A stretch of DNA of 64,000 nt from assembly GCA_016699835.1 (NCBI GenBank), contig CP064987.1, positions 2,728,001-2,792,000 on the forward strand. The letters run 5' to 3'. The position numbers were made by a program, and so were the translations under genes. Of this stretch, positions 54,220 through 63,295 are shown piece by piece; position 1 is the first letter of the stretch; each line of letters opens with the position of its first letter. Origin of the DNA: Phycisphaerales bacterium. GTDB lineage: Bacteria > Planctomycetota > Phycisphaerae > Phycisphaerales > UBA1924. The notes beneath the pieces were generated by a model. It was not told the DNA's origin. It did no database searches and saw only the letters and a list, made by a program, of their open reading frames with translations.

Positions 54220-54642
54220 TTACCGCGCGCTGGTGATGCCGGCGCTCCGGGCCGCGGGCTTGTACTCGACGTGCTGGTGGTTCGAGGTCGCGTGTCCGGC
54301 GGTGTGGTTCATAGTCGCCCCCGCGGCATGGGCCTGGGCATTGGCGGACTGGGGCGCGCCCAGTTCGACGCTGTCACGCATGAGGCGGCCGGCTTTGAAC
54401 TTCACGGAACGCTTGGCCTTCACCTCGACGCGCTCGAGGGTCTTGGGGTTCTGGGCACGACGGGCGGCGCGCTCGCGGACCTCGAAGACGCCGAAGTCTC
54501 GGAACTCGAGGCGGTTGCCCTTCTTGAGTTCAGCGATGACCTGGTCGAGGAACTCCTGCACGACGTCGCGCACGATGGGCTTCTTCTGCCCGCTGCGATT
54601 GGCGATTCGTTCGACGAGGTCGCGTTTGGTCACGGTCGCCAT
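54220..54642 (-). CDS. HU-family DNA-binding protein with C-terminal extension
   Basis: The first 92 residues are an HU/IHF-like domain: MATVTKRDLVERIANRSG, FLDQVIAELKKGNRLEFRDFG and RERAARRAQNPKT, where the RNP-type tip (ARRAQNP) inserts in DNA. The remaining 48 residues form an Ala/His/Asn-rich tail not found in HU, possibly altering DNA binding or oligomerisation. It is a nucleoid protein. The gene stands alone on this strand with a 329-bp leader. Confidence 0.9.
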   Translation of the reverse strand: MATVTKRDLVERIANRSGQKKPIVRDVVQEFLDQVIAELKKGNRLEFRDFGVFEVRERAARRAQNPKTLERVEVKAKRSVKFKAGRLMRDSVELGAPQSANAQAHAAGATMNHTAGHATSNHQHVEYKPAARSAGITSAR

Positions 54643-54971
54643 TCGATCTTGCTCACTCTCGGATGGGGCGCTCGGGGTGGCCTTGTGGGGCGTCCCTCGC
54701 GGCCGAACTGTTGGGTGTGGTCTCTCGCTCCAAATCCAATCGCGGGCGTGACTTGGAAAGCCAGAATCGCGCCCGTGGGAACGGACAGTATCGCCCGTCC
54801 AAGCGTCGGCGTCAACGTCTTCAAGGAAAGTCCACGTGCCCCAGATTCACGTTTTTGTGGTGCGGATGGCGTTGGCTGACCTTGAACGCCGAACGTCCGC
54901 CTCACCGTGCAACAATTTTGTTGTGACATGAATTCGCTACGAACGACTTGACAGCGATACGACGTGCGGGG
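54643..54971. other. 329-bp gap upstream of HU
   Basis: No gene seems to be present. CAACAA and TTGTTG (54910-54923) flank TT, an A/T-rich hairpin in a GC-rich area that may be an operator. A segment TTCAAGGAAAGTCC near 54820 resembles part of the RNase P RNA P4 region but the rest is lacking. No convincing -10/-35 pair was seen for HU; its promoter is probably somewhere here. Confidence 0.4.
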
Positions 54972-55862
54972 TCAGAACCTGAGGACGGCCCCGAAATACA
55001 GCCCGGCCATGGCGCCGGTGTAGTCAAAATCGTCATTCCCGCCGGCCGAGAGCGAGTAGGCGAGTTGGCGATACCCGATCTGCACGCCGAAGTGCTCGGT
55101 GGGGTTCCACTGGAAACCGATCTGGATGTCAACAGAGAGGCCGGTGGAGGCGATGTTTCCCGGGCCGAGGGTCAGGCGAGCGTCGATGGTGACTTCTTCG
55201 TACAACTCGAGGGTGTACTTGATGCCGATGATCGGCTCGAGAATGTGCTGGGTCTCGCTCGCACCGCCCCCGGCGACACGGTCGAAACGCATGGAGAGGT
55301 CGTAGTAGCGGAAGCCCGCGATGCCGTCGAGGTCGCTGCGGACGCGGAATCCGCCGCCGTCGGCCTCATCGCGAGGCTCGAGGGCCGCGGAATAGGCGCG
55401 ATACATGCCCTCGAGTTCAATGACGGCGAGGTCCATCGACGTGCGGGCGGCATCGCCGGCGGTGAAGGTCTGGTCGCCCAGTTCGAAGGTGGCGGCGGCG
55501 GTCCAGGCGCGGTTGGTCGAGGCGAAATCGAGGGCGCGGAAGGAGAGGCCCCACTCGCCGTCGGTGGCGTTGATCTCGGGGAAGGCCGAGAGCCGCGGGC
55601 TGTCCATGTTGGTATCTCCGAGTTCGATCTTGTCGGAGGCGCCGGACTGGGAGAAGAGCCTCATCTTGCCGGAGGGAGCGACGTACCAGAGTGACGGTTC
55701 GAAGGAGAGGGTCCAGCGCGATGGAGGCTGCTCCTCTGTCGGACTCTGAGTTTGGATGTGATCCTGGTCTTGGACTTGATCCTGGGCGAGGGCGTGTGGC
55801 GCGGTCGTCGCCGTAAGGATGATGGCCGACACGACGCCGATTGCCCGGTGTGGAATGCTCAT
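54972..55862 (-). CDS. Outer-membrane β-barrel-like protein
   Basis: This 296-residue protein has a signal peptide (about 1-26, ending ALAQ), then an acidic linker and alternating hydrophobic/polar β-strands, including WTLSFEPSLWYVAPSGKM and GFQWNPTEHFGVQIGYRQLAY. It ends in GLYFGAVLRF, with a terminal Phe as Bam substrates do. It should fold into the outer membrane. No specific family was recognised. GGAGG lies five bases upstream of the ATG. It is divergent from tsaB by 59 bp. Confidence 0.8.
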   Translation of the reverse strand: MSIPHRAIGVVSAIILTATTAPHALAQDQVQDQDHIQTQSPTEEQPPSRWTLSFEPSLWYVAPSGKMRLFSQSGASDKIELGDTNMDSPRLSAFPEINATDGEWGLSFRALDFASTNRAWTAAATFELGDQTFTAGDAARTSMDLAVIELEGMYRAYSAALEPRDEADGGGFRVRSDLDGIAGFRYYDLSMRFDRVAGGGASETQHILEPIIGIKYTLELYEEVTIDARLTLGPGNIASTGLSVDIQIGFQWNPTEHFGVQIGYRQLAYSLSAGGNDDFDYTGAMAGLYFGAVLRF

Positions 55863-55921
55863 GGTCGCCTCCGTGCTCCGGGCAAAGCGTACGTCGCGCG
55901 GGCCGCTCGTACCATGCGTGG

Positions 55922-56725
55922 ATGTCGATCATGCTGGCGATCGAGACGTCGAATCCGTCGAGTGCCACCGGGGGCGGTGGGGCGGGTGTGGCGCGCGACG
56001 GAACTTCGGCATTGCGAGGCCCGGGCATCGCGCTGGGGCGGCGCACGTCTGGCGGTCTGGACGTTTTCGCGGTGCATGAGATCGATCCGGCCCGGCCCCA
56101 CGACGACCAGATCATGCCACTGATCGATCGGGCCTTCCGCGAGCATGGGCTTCGGCCCCGGGATCTCGGGAGCGTGGGCGTCTCGATCGGGCCGGGCGGG
56201 TTCACGAGCGTGCGGATCGCGATTGTGACGGCGAAGATGCTGGCGGAGGCGACGGGGGCGCGGTGCCTCGGCGTCCCGACGGCGATGGTGGCGGCACGGG
56301 CGAGAGTGCGGAGAGTTGGAGGCGAGGCCGAGCCATCCGGGAACTTTGCGGTGGCGTTGGCTTCGAAGCGTGAGACGGCGTGGCTCTCGGTCTTTGGTCC
56401 CGATGGGACGGTGATCGAGGCGGGCGTGCTTGCGGACGCCGCAAAGGTGAAGGACGTGTTCGATCGGCACTCGGTCCGGGAACTGCTGGCGGATCGGTTC
56501 CTTCCCGAGTCGATGGCTCGCACGGCGACGACTGGCGGGGCGATCGTGGCCCCGATTCAACTGGATCCTGTCTCGTGTCTTCACGCGATGTCGGGCGACG
56601 TGTTGGCCGTGGAGCCTTTGGAGTTGCTTCCGATGTATCCGCGGGAGGCGGAGGCGGTGACGAAATGGCGCGAGTTGCATCCGCCGCCTGATACGAGTTC
56701 CGCGTCGGCACCTCCAGGCCGATAA
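55922..56725 (+). CDS. tsaB: tRNA threonylcarbamoyladenosine protein TsaB
   Basis: The 267-residue protein matches TsaB of the t6A pathway: the N-terminal ASKHA strand MLAIETSNPSS, GSVGVSIGPGGFTSVRIAIVTAKMLAEATG (SIGPGGFTSVR is the TsaB hallmark) and a C-terminal helix. It partners TsaD and TsaE, which are not in the window. ATG 55922 (or 55931) is the start; the frame upstream is noncoding. It has its own promoter region with the outer-membrane gene. Confidence 0.9.
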   Translation: MSIMLAIETSNPSSATGGGGAGVARDGTSALRGPGIALGRRTSGGLDVFAVHEIDPARPHDDQIMPLIDRAFREHGLRPRDLGSVGVSIGPGGFTSVRIAIVTAKMLAEATGARCLGVPTAMVAARARVRRVGGEAEPSGNFAVALASKRETAWLSVFGPDGTVIEAGVLADAAKVKDVFDRHSVRELLADRFLPESMARTATTGGAIVAPIQLDPVSCLHAMSGDVLAVEPLELLPMYPREAEAVTKWRELHPPPDTSSASAPPGR

Positions 56726-57017
56726 GGCGAAACTCTGCCTGAATCAGGGTGCGGTTGGTTCGTGCGTTCGTAGGGCACATAGGCCTGCCGATTTGACTTC
56801 TCGGGTGCTCGTGAGTGCCCGAAAGTCCTCGAACTCGCGCTCCTTCGTGTTATGGCGCGTCGCGTGCTGTCCATTCGTCACATCTGCACCGTGTCATTTT
56901 CCACGCGTGAACGTGGGGAACATGGGCACCGATACTCGACTGTGCCGTCGGGGCAACATGGGAAGACCCGGGCACAATGGGCCGGCATCGGCAAACTCCG
57001 GCGTGGAGGAGCGACTC
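56726..57017. other. Gap between tsaB and the HTH-receiver gene, with a hairpin
   Basis: The region holds a 9-bp hairpin, TCGGGTGCT (56801-56809) with AGTGCCCGA (56814-56822) around CGTG (two G-U pairs), just after a TTGACT (56793-56798) that might be a -35. No matching -10 follows, so the hairpin may act in RNA. An in-frame extension of the following gene to 56793 has no protein-like composition and is not used. Confidence 0.4.
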
Positions 57018-57671
57018 ATGAAGGAAGGGCGAAAGAGCGGGCAGGCGACAGCGGTAGGCGACTGGGCGACCAAGCGGATCTTCACGACCGGCGAGGCGGC
57101 GACGATCTGCAAGGTCTCGCAGCAGACGATTATCCGGTGCTTCGACGCCGGGCGCTTGCAGGGCTTCCGCGTGCCCGGGTCCAAGTTCCGGCGGATCCCG
57201 CGGGACGAGTTGATCCGCTTCATGCGGGCCAACGACATCCCCACGACGATCCTCGAGAGCCCCACGGGCCTCAAGCGCGTCCTCGTGGTCGATGACGAGC
57301 CCAAGATCATCGAGGTCTTCCGCGACATTTTCGCGCGGGACAACCGGTTCATCGTGGAAACCGCGGCGACGGGATACGACGCGGGTCTCCTGACCGAGTC
57401 GTTCCGACCGAACCTCATCATCCTCGACTACATGCTCCCGGACATCAACGGGAATGTCGTGCTGCAGCGTTTGAAGTCGCACCCGGAACTTGCGACGACC
57501 AAGGTGCTGTGCGTCTCGGGCGTGGTGAACGAGGACGAGATCCAGTCGCTTTTGGACGCGGGCGCGTCGGACTTCCTGCGCAAGCCGTTCCGCATCGATG
57601 AACTGTACCAGAAGGTGGAGCGTTTGCTCGAGATGGAGCCGCGTCCGTCGCAGCACCAGCACGCGAGTTGA
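57018..57671 (+). CDS. Response regulator: excisionase-type HTH fused to a receiver domain
   Basis: The 217-residue protein has an N-terminal HTH_17/excisionase-type DNA-binding domain (22-72, IFTTGEAATICKVSQQTIIRCFD) and a C-terminal receiver (87-205). The receiver is complete: the acidic pair D92-D93, phosphoacceptor D137 in LDYMLPDINGN, S167 and K189 (LRKPF). The order is unusual, since most response regulators carry REC first and the output domain after. The start is ATG 57018 with GGAGGAG six bases upstream. A kinase gene follows after 35 bp. Confidence 0.88.
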   Translation: MKEGRKSGQATAVGDWATKRIFTTGEAATICKVSQQTIIRCFDAGRLQGFRVPGSKFRRIPRDELIRFMRANDIPTTILESPTGLKRVLVVDDEPKIIEVFRDIFARDNRFIVETAATGYDAGLLTESFRPNLIILDYMLPDINGNVVLQRLKSHPELATTKVLCVSGVVNEDEIQSLLDAGASDFLRKPFRIDELYQKVERLLEMEPRPSQHQHAS

Positions 57672-57706
57672 GTGGACTGTCCCCACCGCACCCGGAGGTC
57701 GAGCAC

Positions 57707-60100
57707 GTGAGCGTTGACCCGACGACCGCAGGCCAGTCGCCTGTCGCCAATCTTGTGACGCCCAGCCAGGAGGCGGCCCGGCAGCGCCAGATCGAACTGG
57801 TGCTGCAGGGTGTCGACTCGCTCCCGACGCTGGCGCCGATCGCGAGCCGTCTTCTCGCGCTCGGGAGCGCCAACGACGTGGACATCGCGGAGATCTCGAA
57901 GATCATCGAGTCTGACCCGGCGACGTCGACGCGGATCCTCGCGCTCTGCCGAAGGGCCGACAAGGGGCTGGGCGAGAAGGTGACGACCGTCCGCCGGGCG
58001 ATCGTGATGCTTGGTTTGGATGCGGTGCGGTCGGCGGTGCTCTCGGTGTCGGTGTACGACCTCTTTGAGCGTGAGGCGTCGAGCCTGGATGAGCCGCCGA
58101 CGGGGTACTGGGGTGCGCCGGCGAGCGGCACTCGGGCCGAGGCGAAGGTTGATGTGCACGCGTTTGATCGCGAGGGATTCTGGAAATACTCGGTCGCGGT
58201 AGCGGCCGCGGCGGAACTGATCGCGACGCGCCGGCGAGAGATGAAGGTCTCGCCCGAGGAGGCGTTCACGGCGGGCCTTCTGCACGCGATGGGCAAGCCC
58301 GTGCTCGAACTGGTGCTCCCCAAGTGCTATGCGCGGGTGGTCCAACTCGCCGAGCGCCAAGGGACGGACTCGGCGCCGATCGAGCGCCAGATCATCGGGC
58401 TGGATTCGTTCACCGCCGGACGGCGGATCGCGGAGCACTGGCGCCTGCCGACGTATCTTCGCGACGCGATGTGGCTGCACTCCCAGCCGCTCAACTCTCT
58501 GCCGACGACGGAACACAAGAACCTCGTGGCGATCGTGACACTGGCGAGGACCGTGGTGCGGAACCTGCATCTGGGCTGGTCGGGGGACTTTGGGACGATT
58601 CCCGATTATGCCGCGGTGTCGAGGCACGTGGGGCTGGCGACGCCGTCGGGCCAGCCGGCGCTCAAACTCGACGAACTCACGCCGGCGATCCACGCCGAGA
58701 TGACGGATCGCCTCGAGGCGCTTGGGTTGTCGGCAGGCGGGTCGAGTGAGGTGCTCCTGGAGTCATTGGCGAAGGCCAACGCGCACCTGGGCAAGTTGAA
58801 CGCGCAGTTGGACGAGCGTCAGAAGGAGACGCGTTCGGTGGCGCGTGTGCTCGAGGCCGTCGGCGCGTTCAACACCCACGCGCTCGATGCGCGGTCGCTG
58901 ACCGAGACGCTATCGCACACGGCGTCGAGCGCGGTGTCGGTGCTGGGGTGCTCGGCTCCGTCAATGCTGCTGCAAGTGCGCGACGACGAGGCGTGGCGGC
59001 TCTACCGATTCTCGGCGAACGGGCAGGTGTTGAGCACGAGCGAGGTCCAACCGCCGCCGCATTTTCGAGATCCTTCGTCGCGCGTGCTCGCGGGGGTGAT
59101 CGATCCGACGCAGAGTTCGGCGATGCTGCCGCACGTCTTTCCGTGGCTGGCGGAGTCGCTCGCCGAGCCGATGGACGCGGCGAAACTCCGACTCGTGCCG
59201 ATCACGCGTCACTCGCCGACGGCGGTGCTCATTGTGGACAAGGACCCGATGGCGGCACTCTCCGTGGCGAATCTCGGCGTGATGACGAGCGCGTGGGGGC
59301 TGGCGATCTGCGACATCGCGCGGAGCGATGCCGCAATCCGCCAGGGGGAACAACTCGCGCAACTGAATCGAGACCTGGCCGATGCTCAGGCGCGACTCGC
59401 CGAGGCGCAGTCGTACGCCCGCCTGGGCGAGATCGCGGCGGGAGCGGCGCACGAGATGAACAACCCGCTGACGATCATTTCCGGGCAGGCGCAGTTGATG
59501 CTCCCGAGAGTGAAGGATTCGCGTGATCGGGCGTCGATCGTCCAGATCGCCGAGGCTTCGGAGCATCTTGGGGCGCTGGTGCGCAGCCTGCACCTGATCG
59601 CCTCGCCGCCGAAGCCTCGGATCGCGACGTGCGACGTGGCGTCGGTGGTGCAGGAGGCGCTCGCGCTGGCGCAGATCCGCAACGGGAACACGCCGGTGCG
59701 GGCGTCGGTGCGCGTGGGTCGCGCGACGGATCGGGCGCGTTTGGATCCCAAGTTGCTGGCACTCGCGCTGGCGGAGTTGCTGGTGAACGCCGCCGAGGCC
59801 GACTCGCGTGGTGAGATCGAGTTCTCGACGCACGTGGACCCGCTGGATGACGCGCTGCTCTTCCGCGTGACAGATCATGGTCCGGGGTTGTCGAGCAAGG
59901 CCGCGACGCACGCGTTCGATCCATTCTTCAGCGAGAAAGCCGCGGGCCGGAGCCATGGCCTGGGCCTGACGCGCGCCAAGGCGATCGTTGAGGCGATGGG
60001 CGGGCGGATCGTGCTTCAATCGCATCCAGAGCGCGGCACGATCGCCACGCTTGCGATTTCGAACTGGCGTCTTGCGGGCCCGAAGACCATCGCGGCCTGA
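57707..60100 (+). CDS. HDOD-domain hybrid sensor histidine kinase
   Basis: The 797-residue protein begins with an HDOD domain (about 25-290; TVRRAIVMLGLDAVRSAVLS and AGLLHAMGKPVLELV), then a GAF-like region (about 370-530), a coiled segment and a histidine kinase core: H582 in the H-box AHEMNNPLTI, and ATPase motifs ELLVNAAEA and SHGLGLTRAKAIVEAMGG. The receiver regulator just upstream is the likely partner. No membrane helix was seen, so it is cytoplasmic and may sense an intracellular signal. The start is GTG 57707, with GGAGG eight bases upstream; a TTG at 57668 overlapping the regulator stop is less likely. Confidence 0.88.
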   Translation: MSVDPTTAGQSPVANLVTPSQEAARQRQIELVLQGVDSLPTLAPIASRLLALGSANDVDIAEISKIIESDPATSTRILALCRRADKGLGEKVTTVRRAIVMLGLDAVRSAVLSVSVYDLFEREASSLDEPPTGYWGAPASGTRAEAKVDVHAFDREGFWKYSVAVAAAAELIATRRREMKVSPEEAFTAGLLHAMGKPVLELVLPKCYARVVQLAERQGTDSAPIERQIIGLDSFTAGRRIAEHWRLPTYLRDAMWLHSQPLNSLPTTEHKNLVAIVTLARTVVRNLHLGWSGDFGTIPDYAAVSRHVGLATPSGQPALKLDELTPAIHAEMTDRLEALGLSAGGSSEVLLESLAKANAHLGKLNAQLDERQKETRSVARVLEAVGAFNTHALDARSLTETLSHTASSAVSVLGCSAPSMLLQVRDDEAWRLYRFSANGQVLSTSEVQPPPHFRDPSSRVLAGVIDPTQSSAMLPHVFPWLAESLAEPMDAAKLRLVPITRHSPTAVLIVDKDPMAALSVANLGVMTSAWGLAICDIARSDAAIRQGEQLAQLNRDLADAQARLAEAQSYARLGEIAAGAAHEMNNPLTIISGQAQLMLPRVKDSRDRASIVQIAEASEHLGALVRSLHLIASPPKPRIATCDVASVVQEALALAQIRNGNTPVRASVRVGRATDRARLDPKLLALALAELLVNAAEADSRGEIEFSTHVDPLDDALLFRVTDHGPGLSSKAATHAFDPFFSEKAAGRSHGLGLTRAKAIVEAMGGRIVLQSHPERGTIATLAISNWRLAGPKTIAA

Positions 60101-60192
60101 CCGCGTGCGGTCGACCACCGGGCGATCGAGACCCGCAGACCGACAGACGTGACGTGGCCAACACGATCGGCGGGTGGTAAACGGATTCAGGG

Positions 60193-61557
60193 TCAGAATG
60201 TGATCGCGGCGCGAAGCCCCGCGACGATCGCATCGTCCACGGTCGAGACGCCCGAGGGATTCATGATGTACTGGAGGTCGGGCGTCAGGCTGATCGCCGG
60301 CGTGAGTTGGATCTTGTAGTAGACCTCTACGGCGATCTCGTCGTCGGTGAAGGGCGAGCCGGCCGCATCGGAGAAACCCGCGAAGGCGATGAGAAGCCCG
60401 GCGTTGTCGTCGAAGCGGGAATCGAAAGTCCCCTTGAGGACCAGGCCCGCGGCGATGCTGACTGCGGCGGCGGTGACCTCCTTGTCACTCGTGCCGCCCT
60501 GGGCGAAGGCGAAGAGGCCCTTGTCCTTGAGTTCATCGGTCTGTCCGCGGCGCCAGGCTTGCTGCTCGATTAGGGCGTAGAACCCGGTGTTGCCGCTCGA
60601 TGTGCCGCCTGAGAACTCGGGAAGGTCGGCGGTGTGGTGCCAGGCGCCGATGGTCGCGCGACCGGTGCCCGCGTCTGTGTCCCAACTCAGGCCGGCTTCT
60701 CCGATGTAAAAGAGGCTGTCGGAGTCGTCGTCGCTGAAGAATGTTGCTGGCCCGCGCGGTCCTGTGGGGAAGCCGTCGAGTGTGGCGCCGTCGAAGAGAC
60801 CAATGCCCAGATAGGTCTGTTCGGTCGGATAGGCGAAGGCGACGACACCGGTGGCGGGGTTTGGATATGTCGGCAAGGACGAGAGCGCATTGACGGTGTT
60901 GATGCCGGCGGAGTTGAGGAAATCGCCCGCGAATGAGATGAAGTCGAACTCGCTGGTGGCGTCGATCTTGCCGGCCTTGAGTCGAAGACGATTGTCGAGG
61001 AGTTCCTGCTGCAGCCACAGCTGGCTGATCTGGTGGATGTTCTTGGTCCCGGTGGAGAGGCTGGAGATGCCCTGGAAGTCGCCGGCGTCCGCGGAGCCGC
61101 CGCCGGTGAACGAGAACTGGGCATCGACGAACGCTTTGGCGCCCTTCCAGCCGAGGGATTTCTCGAGGTTCCATGCGGCATTGAGGTCGATGAGTTGACG
61201 GAAGGAGCCGGTCGTCTCGATCCCGCCATCGAGGACGCTGGCGTAATCAACGACGTATGAGCCGGAAATCGTGAGGCCATTGTCCTCGAGCCACGTCCGC
61301 CCGCCGTTCCAGTCGCCGGTCACACGTGTCCAGTGGGTCCAGGGTGTGGAGCCGAACCACTCGCGTGGGGGCGTCTCGATCGGCTCGGTCGTCGTGGTGC
61401 GCGGACCGCGTTCCTGGCCGGGAAGGGTGCTCGGGCCTGTATCGAGGAGTTCATTGAGTTCGAAGGAGGCGGTTGCCGTGCCATCATCGGCGGACTGGGC
61501 AAGCGCGGCAGCCGTGGTCGAGAGGGCAACACCCATCGCAAAGGTCCGAATCTTCAT
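60193..61557 (-). CDS. OprB-type carbohydrate-selective porin
   Basis: This 454-residue protein has a signal peptide (about 1-21), then the OprB family hallmark DWNGGRTWLEDNGLTI (about 81-96) and repeated β-strands. It ends PDLQYIMNPSGVST and AGLRAAITF with a terminal Phe. It probably forms a β-barrel that admits small sugars through the outer membrane. It is convergent with the kinase gene and divergent from xdhC. No sugar-utilisation genes adjoin it. Confidence 0.88.
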   Translation of the reverse strand: MKIRTFAMGVALSTTAAALAQSADDGTATASFELNELLDTGPSTLPGQERGPRTTTTEPIETPPREWFGSTPWTHWTRVTGDWNGGRTWLEDNGLTISGSYVVDYASVLDGGIETTGSFRQLIDLNAAWNLEKSLGWKGAKAFVDAQFSFTGGGSADAGDFQGISSLSTGTKNIHQISQLWLQQELLDNRLRLKAGKIDATSEFDFISFAGDFLNSAGINTVNALSSLPTYPNPATGVVAFAYPTEQTYLGIGLFDGATLDGFPTGPRGPATFFSDDDSDSLFYIGEAGLSWDTDAGTGRATIGAWHHTADLPEFSGGTSSGNTGFYALIEQQAWRRGQTDELKDKGLFAFAQGGTSDKEVTAAAVSIAAGLVLKGTFDSRFDDNAGLLIAFAGFSDAAGSPFTDDEIAVEVYYKIQLTPAISLTPDLQYIMNPSGVSTVDDAIVAGLRAAITF

Positions 61558-61780
61558 GGCGTCGTGTTCCGAGCGATCTTCCGTAAGAGCGACACGCCCT
61601 CAGGATCGATGCACACCGCTTATCGGGGCGGAGAGCACGCCACTTTGGTCCTGGGGGCACGTATTTGCGGGACTTATCGGCGAACCCCCACGGGCGTGGG
61701 AGCTTCTCGGACGCGGATCACGCTCCTCGAACTCGCCGTCAGGGTGTCGCTAGCATTGCAGGAACGAGAGTGGAGGGCCC

Positions 61781-62599
61781 ATGCGCGACGACTGGATGGT
61801 TCTCGGACTTGCGTCTCAGGCGGCGTCGCGCGGCGAGGCGTTCGTGCTGGTGACCGTGACGGGCGCGAAGGGGAGCACGCCGAGGGATCCTGGTGCACGG
61901 CTGCTGTGGATGCCCGGCGACGATGGCGGAACCTGGCACGGCACGGTGGGCGGGGGGCAGTTCGAGCATCTCGTGCGAGCCGACGCGGAGGAATGCCTCG
62001 CGAAACGCGAGTGCTTCTCGCGCGAGTATGTGCTCGGCTCGGACGCGGATCAGTGCTGCGGCGGGGTGATGCAGGTTTTCTTTGAGTTCGTGGGGCCGCG
62101 CGAGCGGGTCGTGATCTTCGGCGCGGGGCACGTGGCCCTGGCGATCGTGGATTTGCTCGAGGCCGCGTCGCTTGAGGTCGTGGTGGTGGACGATCGGCCG
62201 GAGTGGAACAGTGCCGAGCGGTTCCCAGGAGCGAAGCGAGCGCTGACGTGGGACGAGGGCGTGGAGGCGGTGTCGCGCGAGCCGGGGCGAACGCTCGCGC
62301 TGGTGATGACCTGCTCGCACGACACGGACTTTGAACTCTTGCGACGGCTCGTGCCCGTGTCGCCCGCGTTTGTGGGATTGATCGGGAGCAGGAGCAAACG
62401 GGCGTGCCTCTTTGGACGGCTCGTCGCGAGCGGGTTGGACGAGGCGGCGGTGGGTCGGGTGAAATGCCCTATCGGCGTCGGGGACACGGGGAAAGAGCCG
62501 AAACTTGTGGCGATCTCGATCGCGGCGGAGATCCTGATCGAATCGCGGAAGATGTCTGGTGTTCGTGATCGCGGGGGAGTTGGAGTGCGTCGTGGATGA
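61781..62599 (+). CDS. xdhC: Xanthine dehydrogenase accessory protein XdhC family
   Basis: This 272-residue protein has the N-terminal VTVTGAKGSTPRDPGARLLW segment, QCCGGVMQVFFE, and a Rossmann-like C-terminal half starting VIFGAGHVALAIVDL, with FVGLIGSRSKR. Family members insert sulfur or the Mo cofactor into molybdenum hydroxylases. GGAGGG lies four bases before the ATG. It overlaps the MocA-like gene by 8 bp. No molybdenum hydroxylase is in the window, so the client enzyme is elsewhere. Confidence 0.9.
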   Translation: MRDDWMVLGLASQAASRGEAFVLVTVTGAKGSTPRDPGARLLWMPGDDGGTWHGTVGGGQFEHLVRADAEECLAKRECFSREYVLGSDADQCCGGVMQVFFEFVGPRERVVIFGAGHVALAIVDLLEAASLEVVVVDDRPEWNSAERFPGAKRALTWDEGVEAVSREPGRTLALVMTCSHDTDFELLRRLVPVSPAFVGLIGSRSKRACLFGRLVASGLDEAAVGRVKCPIGVGDTGKEPKLVAISIAAEILIESRKMSGVRDRGGVGVRRG

Positions 62600-63218
62600 A
62601 GTTGTGGTTGCGGTGCTGGCGTCGGGGCGAGGCACGCGGATGGGCGGGCCGAAGATCCTGATGCGTGTCGGCGGGCAGGTGTGGTGGCGTGTGCAGCGTC
62701 GACGATTGGCGGGTCTGGGCGATCGTGTGCGATTGATTTGGATCGTGTCGGGGATTGTTGAAGAGGCCTTGAGTGGGGAGGCGGACGCGCCGGGGCCTCG
62801 AGTGCTGGGCGACGACTCCGCGCCGATGTTCGAGAGCGTGCGGCTCGCGGCCAAGAGCGTCCATGAATCCGGCGAGTCCGTCGGGATGTTCGTGCTGCCC
62901 GTGGATGTTCCGGTCCCTTCATCCGGCGTTTTCGAGACGCTCGAAGAAACGTCGCGGGAGTCGGGGCGATCGGTGCCGACGAGGCCACAGTTTGAGAACA
63001 AGACGGGGCACCCGGTCTTCCTTCCAGCAGAGTGGATCGCGAAGATCGCACGAATGGACGAGCACGAGGTTCGCTCGCGCGCCACGACTGAGTCTATGCG
63101 GCTGGATCGGCTGATTGAGGGAGAGGTGATGTCGGTCGAGGTCGAGGATGCGGGCGTGCTGGTGAATCTCAACACACCCGAAGATGTTGCGGCGTGGGTG
63201 GCGAGCGCGACTGATTGA
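62592..63218 (+). CDS. MocA-like molybdopterin nucleotidyltransferase
   Basis: This 208-residue protein has the NTP-transferase loop LASGRGTRMGGPKIL (about 8-22, matching LAxGxGxRMGxPK), then PVDVPVPSSGVFE (the Mg site) and KTGHPVFLPAEW. It resembles CTP:molybdopterin cytidylyltransferase (MocA). The start is GTG 62592 with GGAG six bases upstream; translation is probably coupled to xdhC because the genes overlap. Nucleotide preference is not certain. Confidence 0.85.
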   Translation: MDEVVVAVLASGRGTRMGGPKILMRVGGQVWWRVQRRRLAGLGDRVRLIWIVSGIVEEALSGEADAPGPRVLGDDSAPMFESVRLAAKSVHESGESVGMFVLPVDVPVPSSGVFETLEETSRESGRSVPTRPQFENKTGHPVFLPAEWIAKIARMDEHEVRSRATTESMRLDRLIEGEVMSVEVEDAGVLVNLNTPEDVAAWVASATD

Positions 63219-63295
63219 GGTTGTGTTCCCGGTGGTTGGGCGAGACGCGCCGCACGATTCGAGGTGTGAACATCGAGTGTGTGGGTGTCCTTCGA

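Noticed and set aside
54815..54840. GGAAAGTCC segment resembling RNase P RNA
   Set aside because: Only a short piece of the P4 consensus matches; the partner strand and the rest of the structure are missing and the gap is short for the RNA.
56793..57017. N-terminal extension of the HTH-receiver gene
   Set aside because: It lacks protein-like composition, and the ATG at 57018 has a strong Shine-Dalgarno site, so the extension is not coding.
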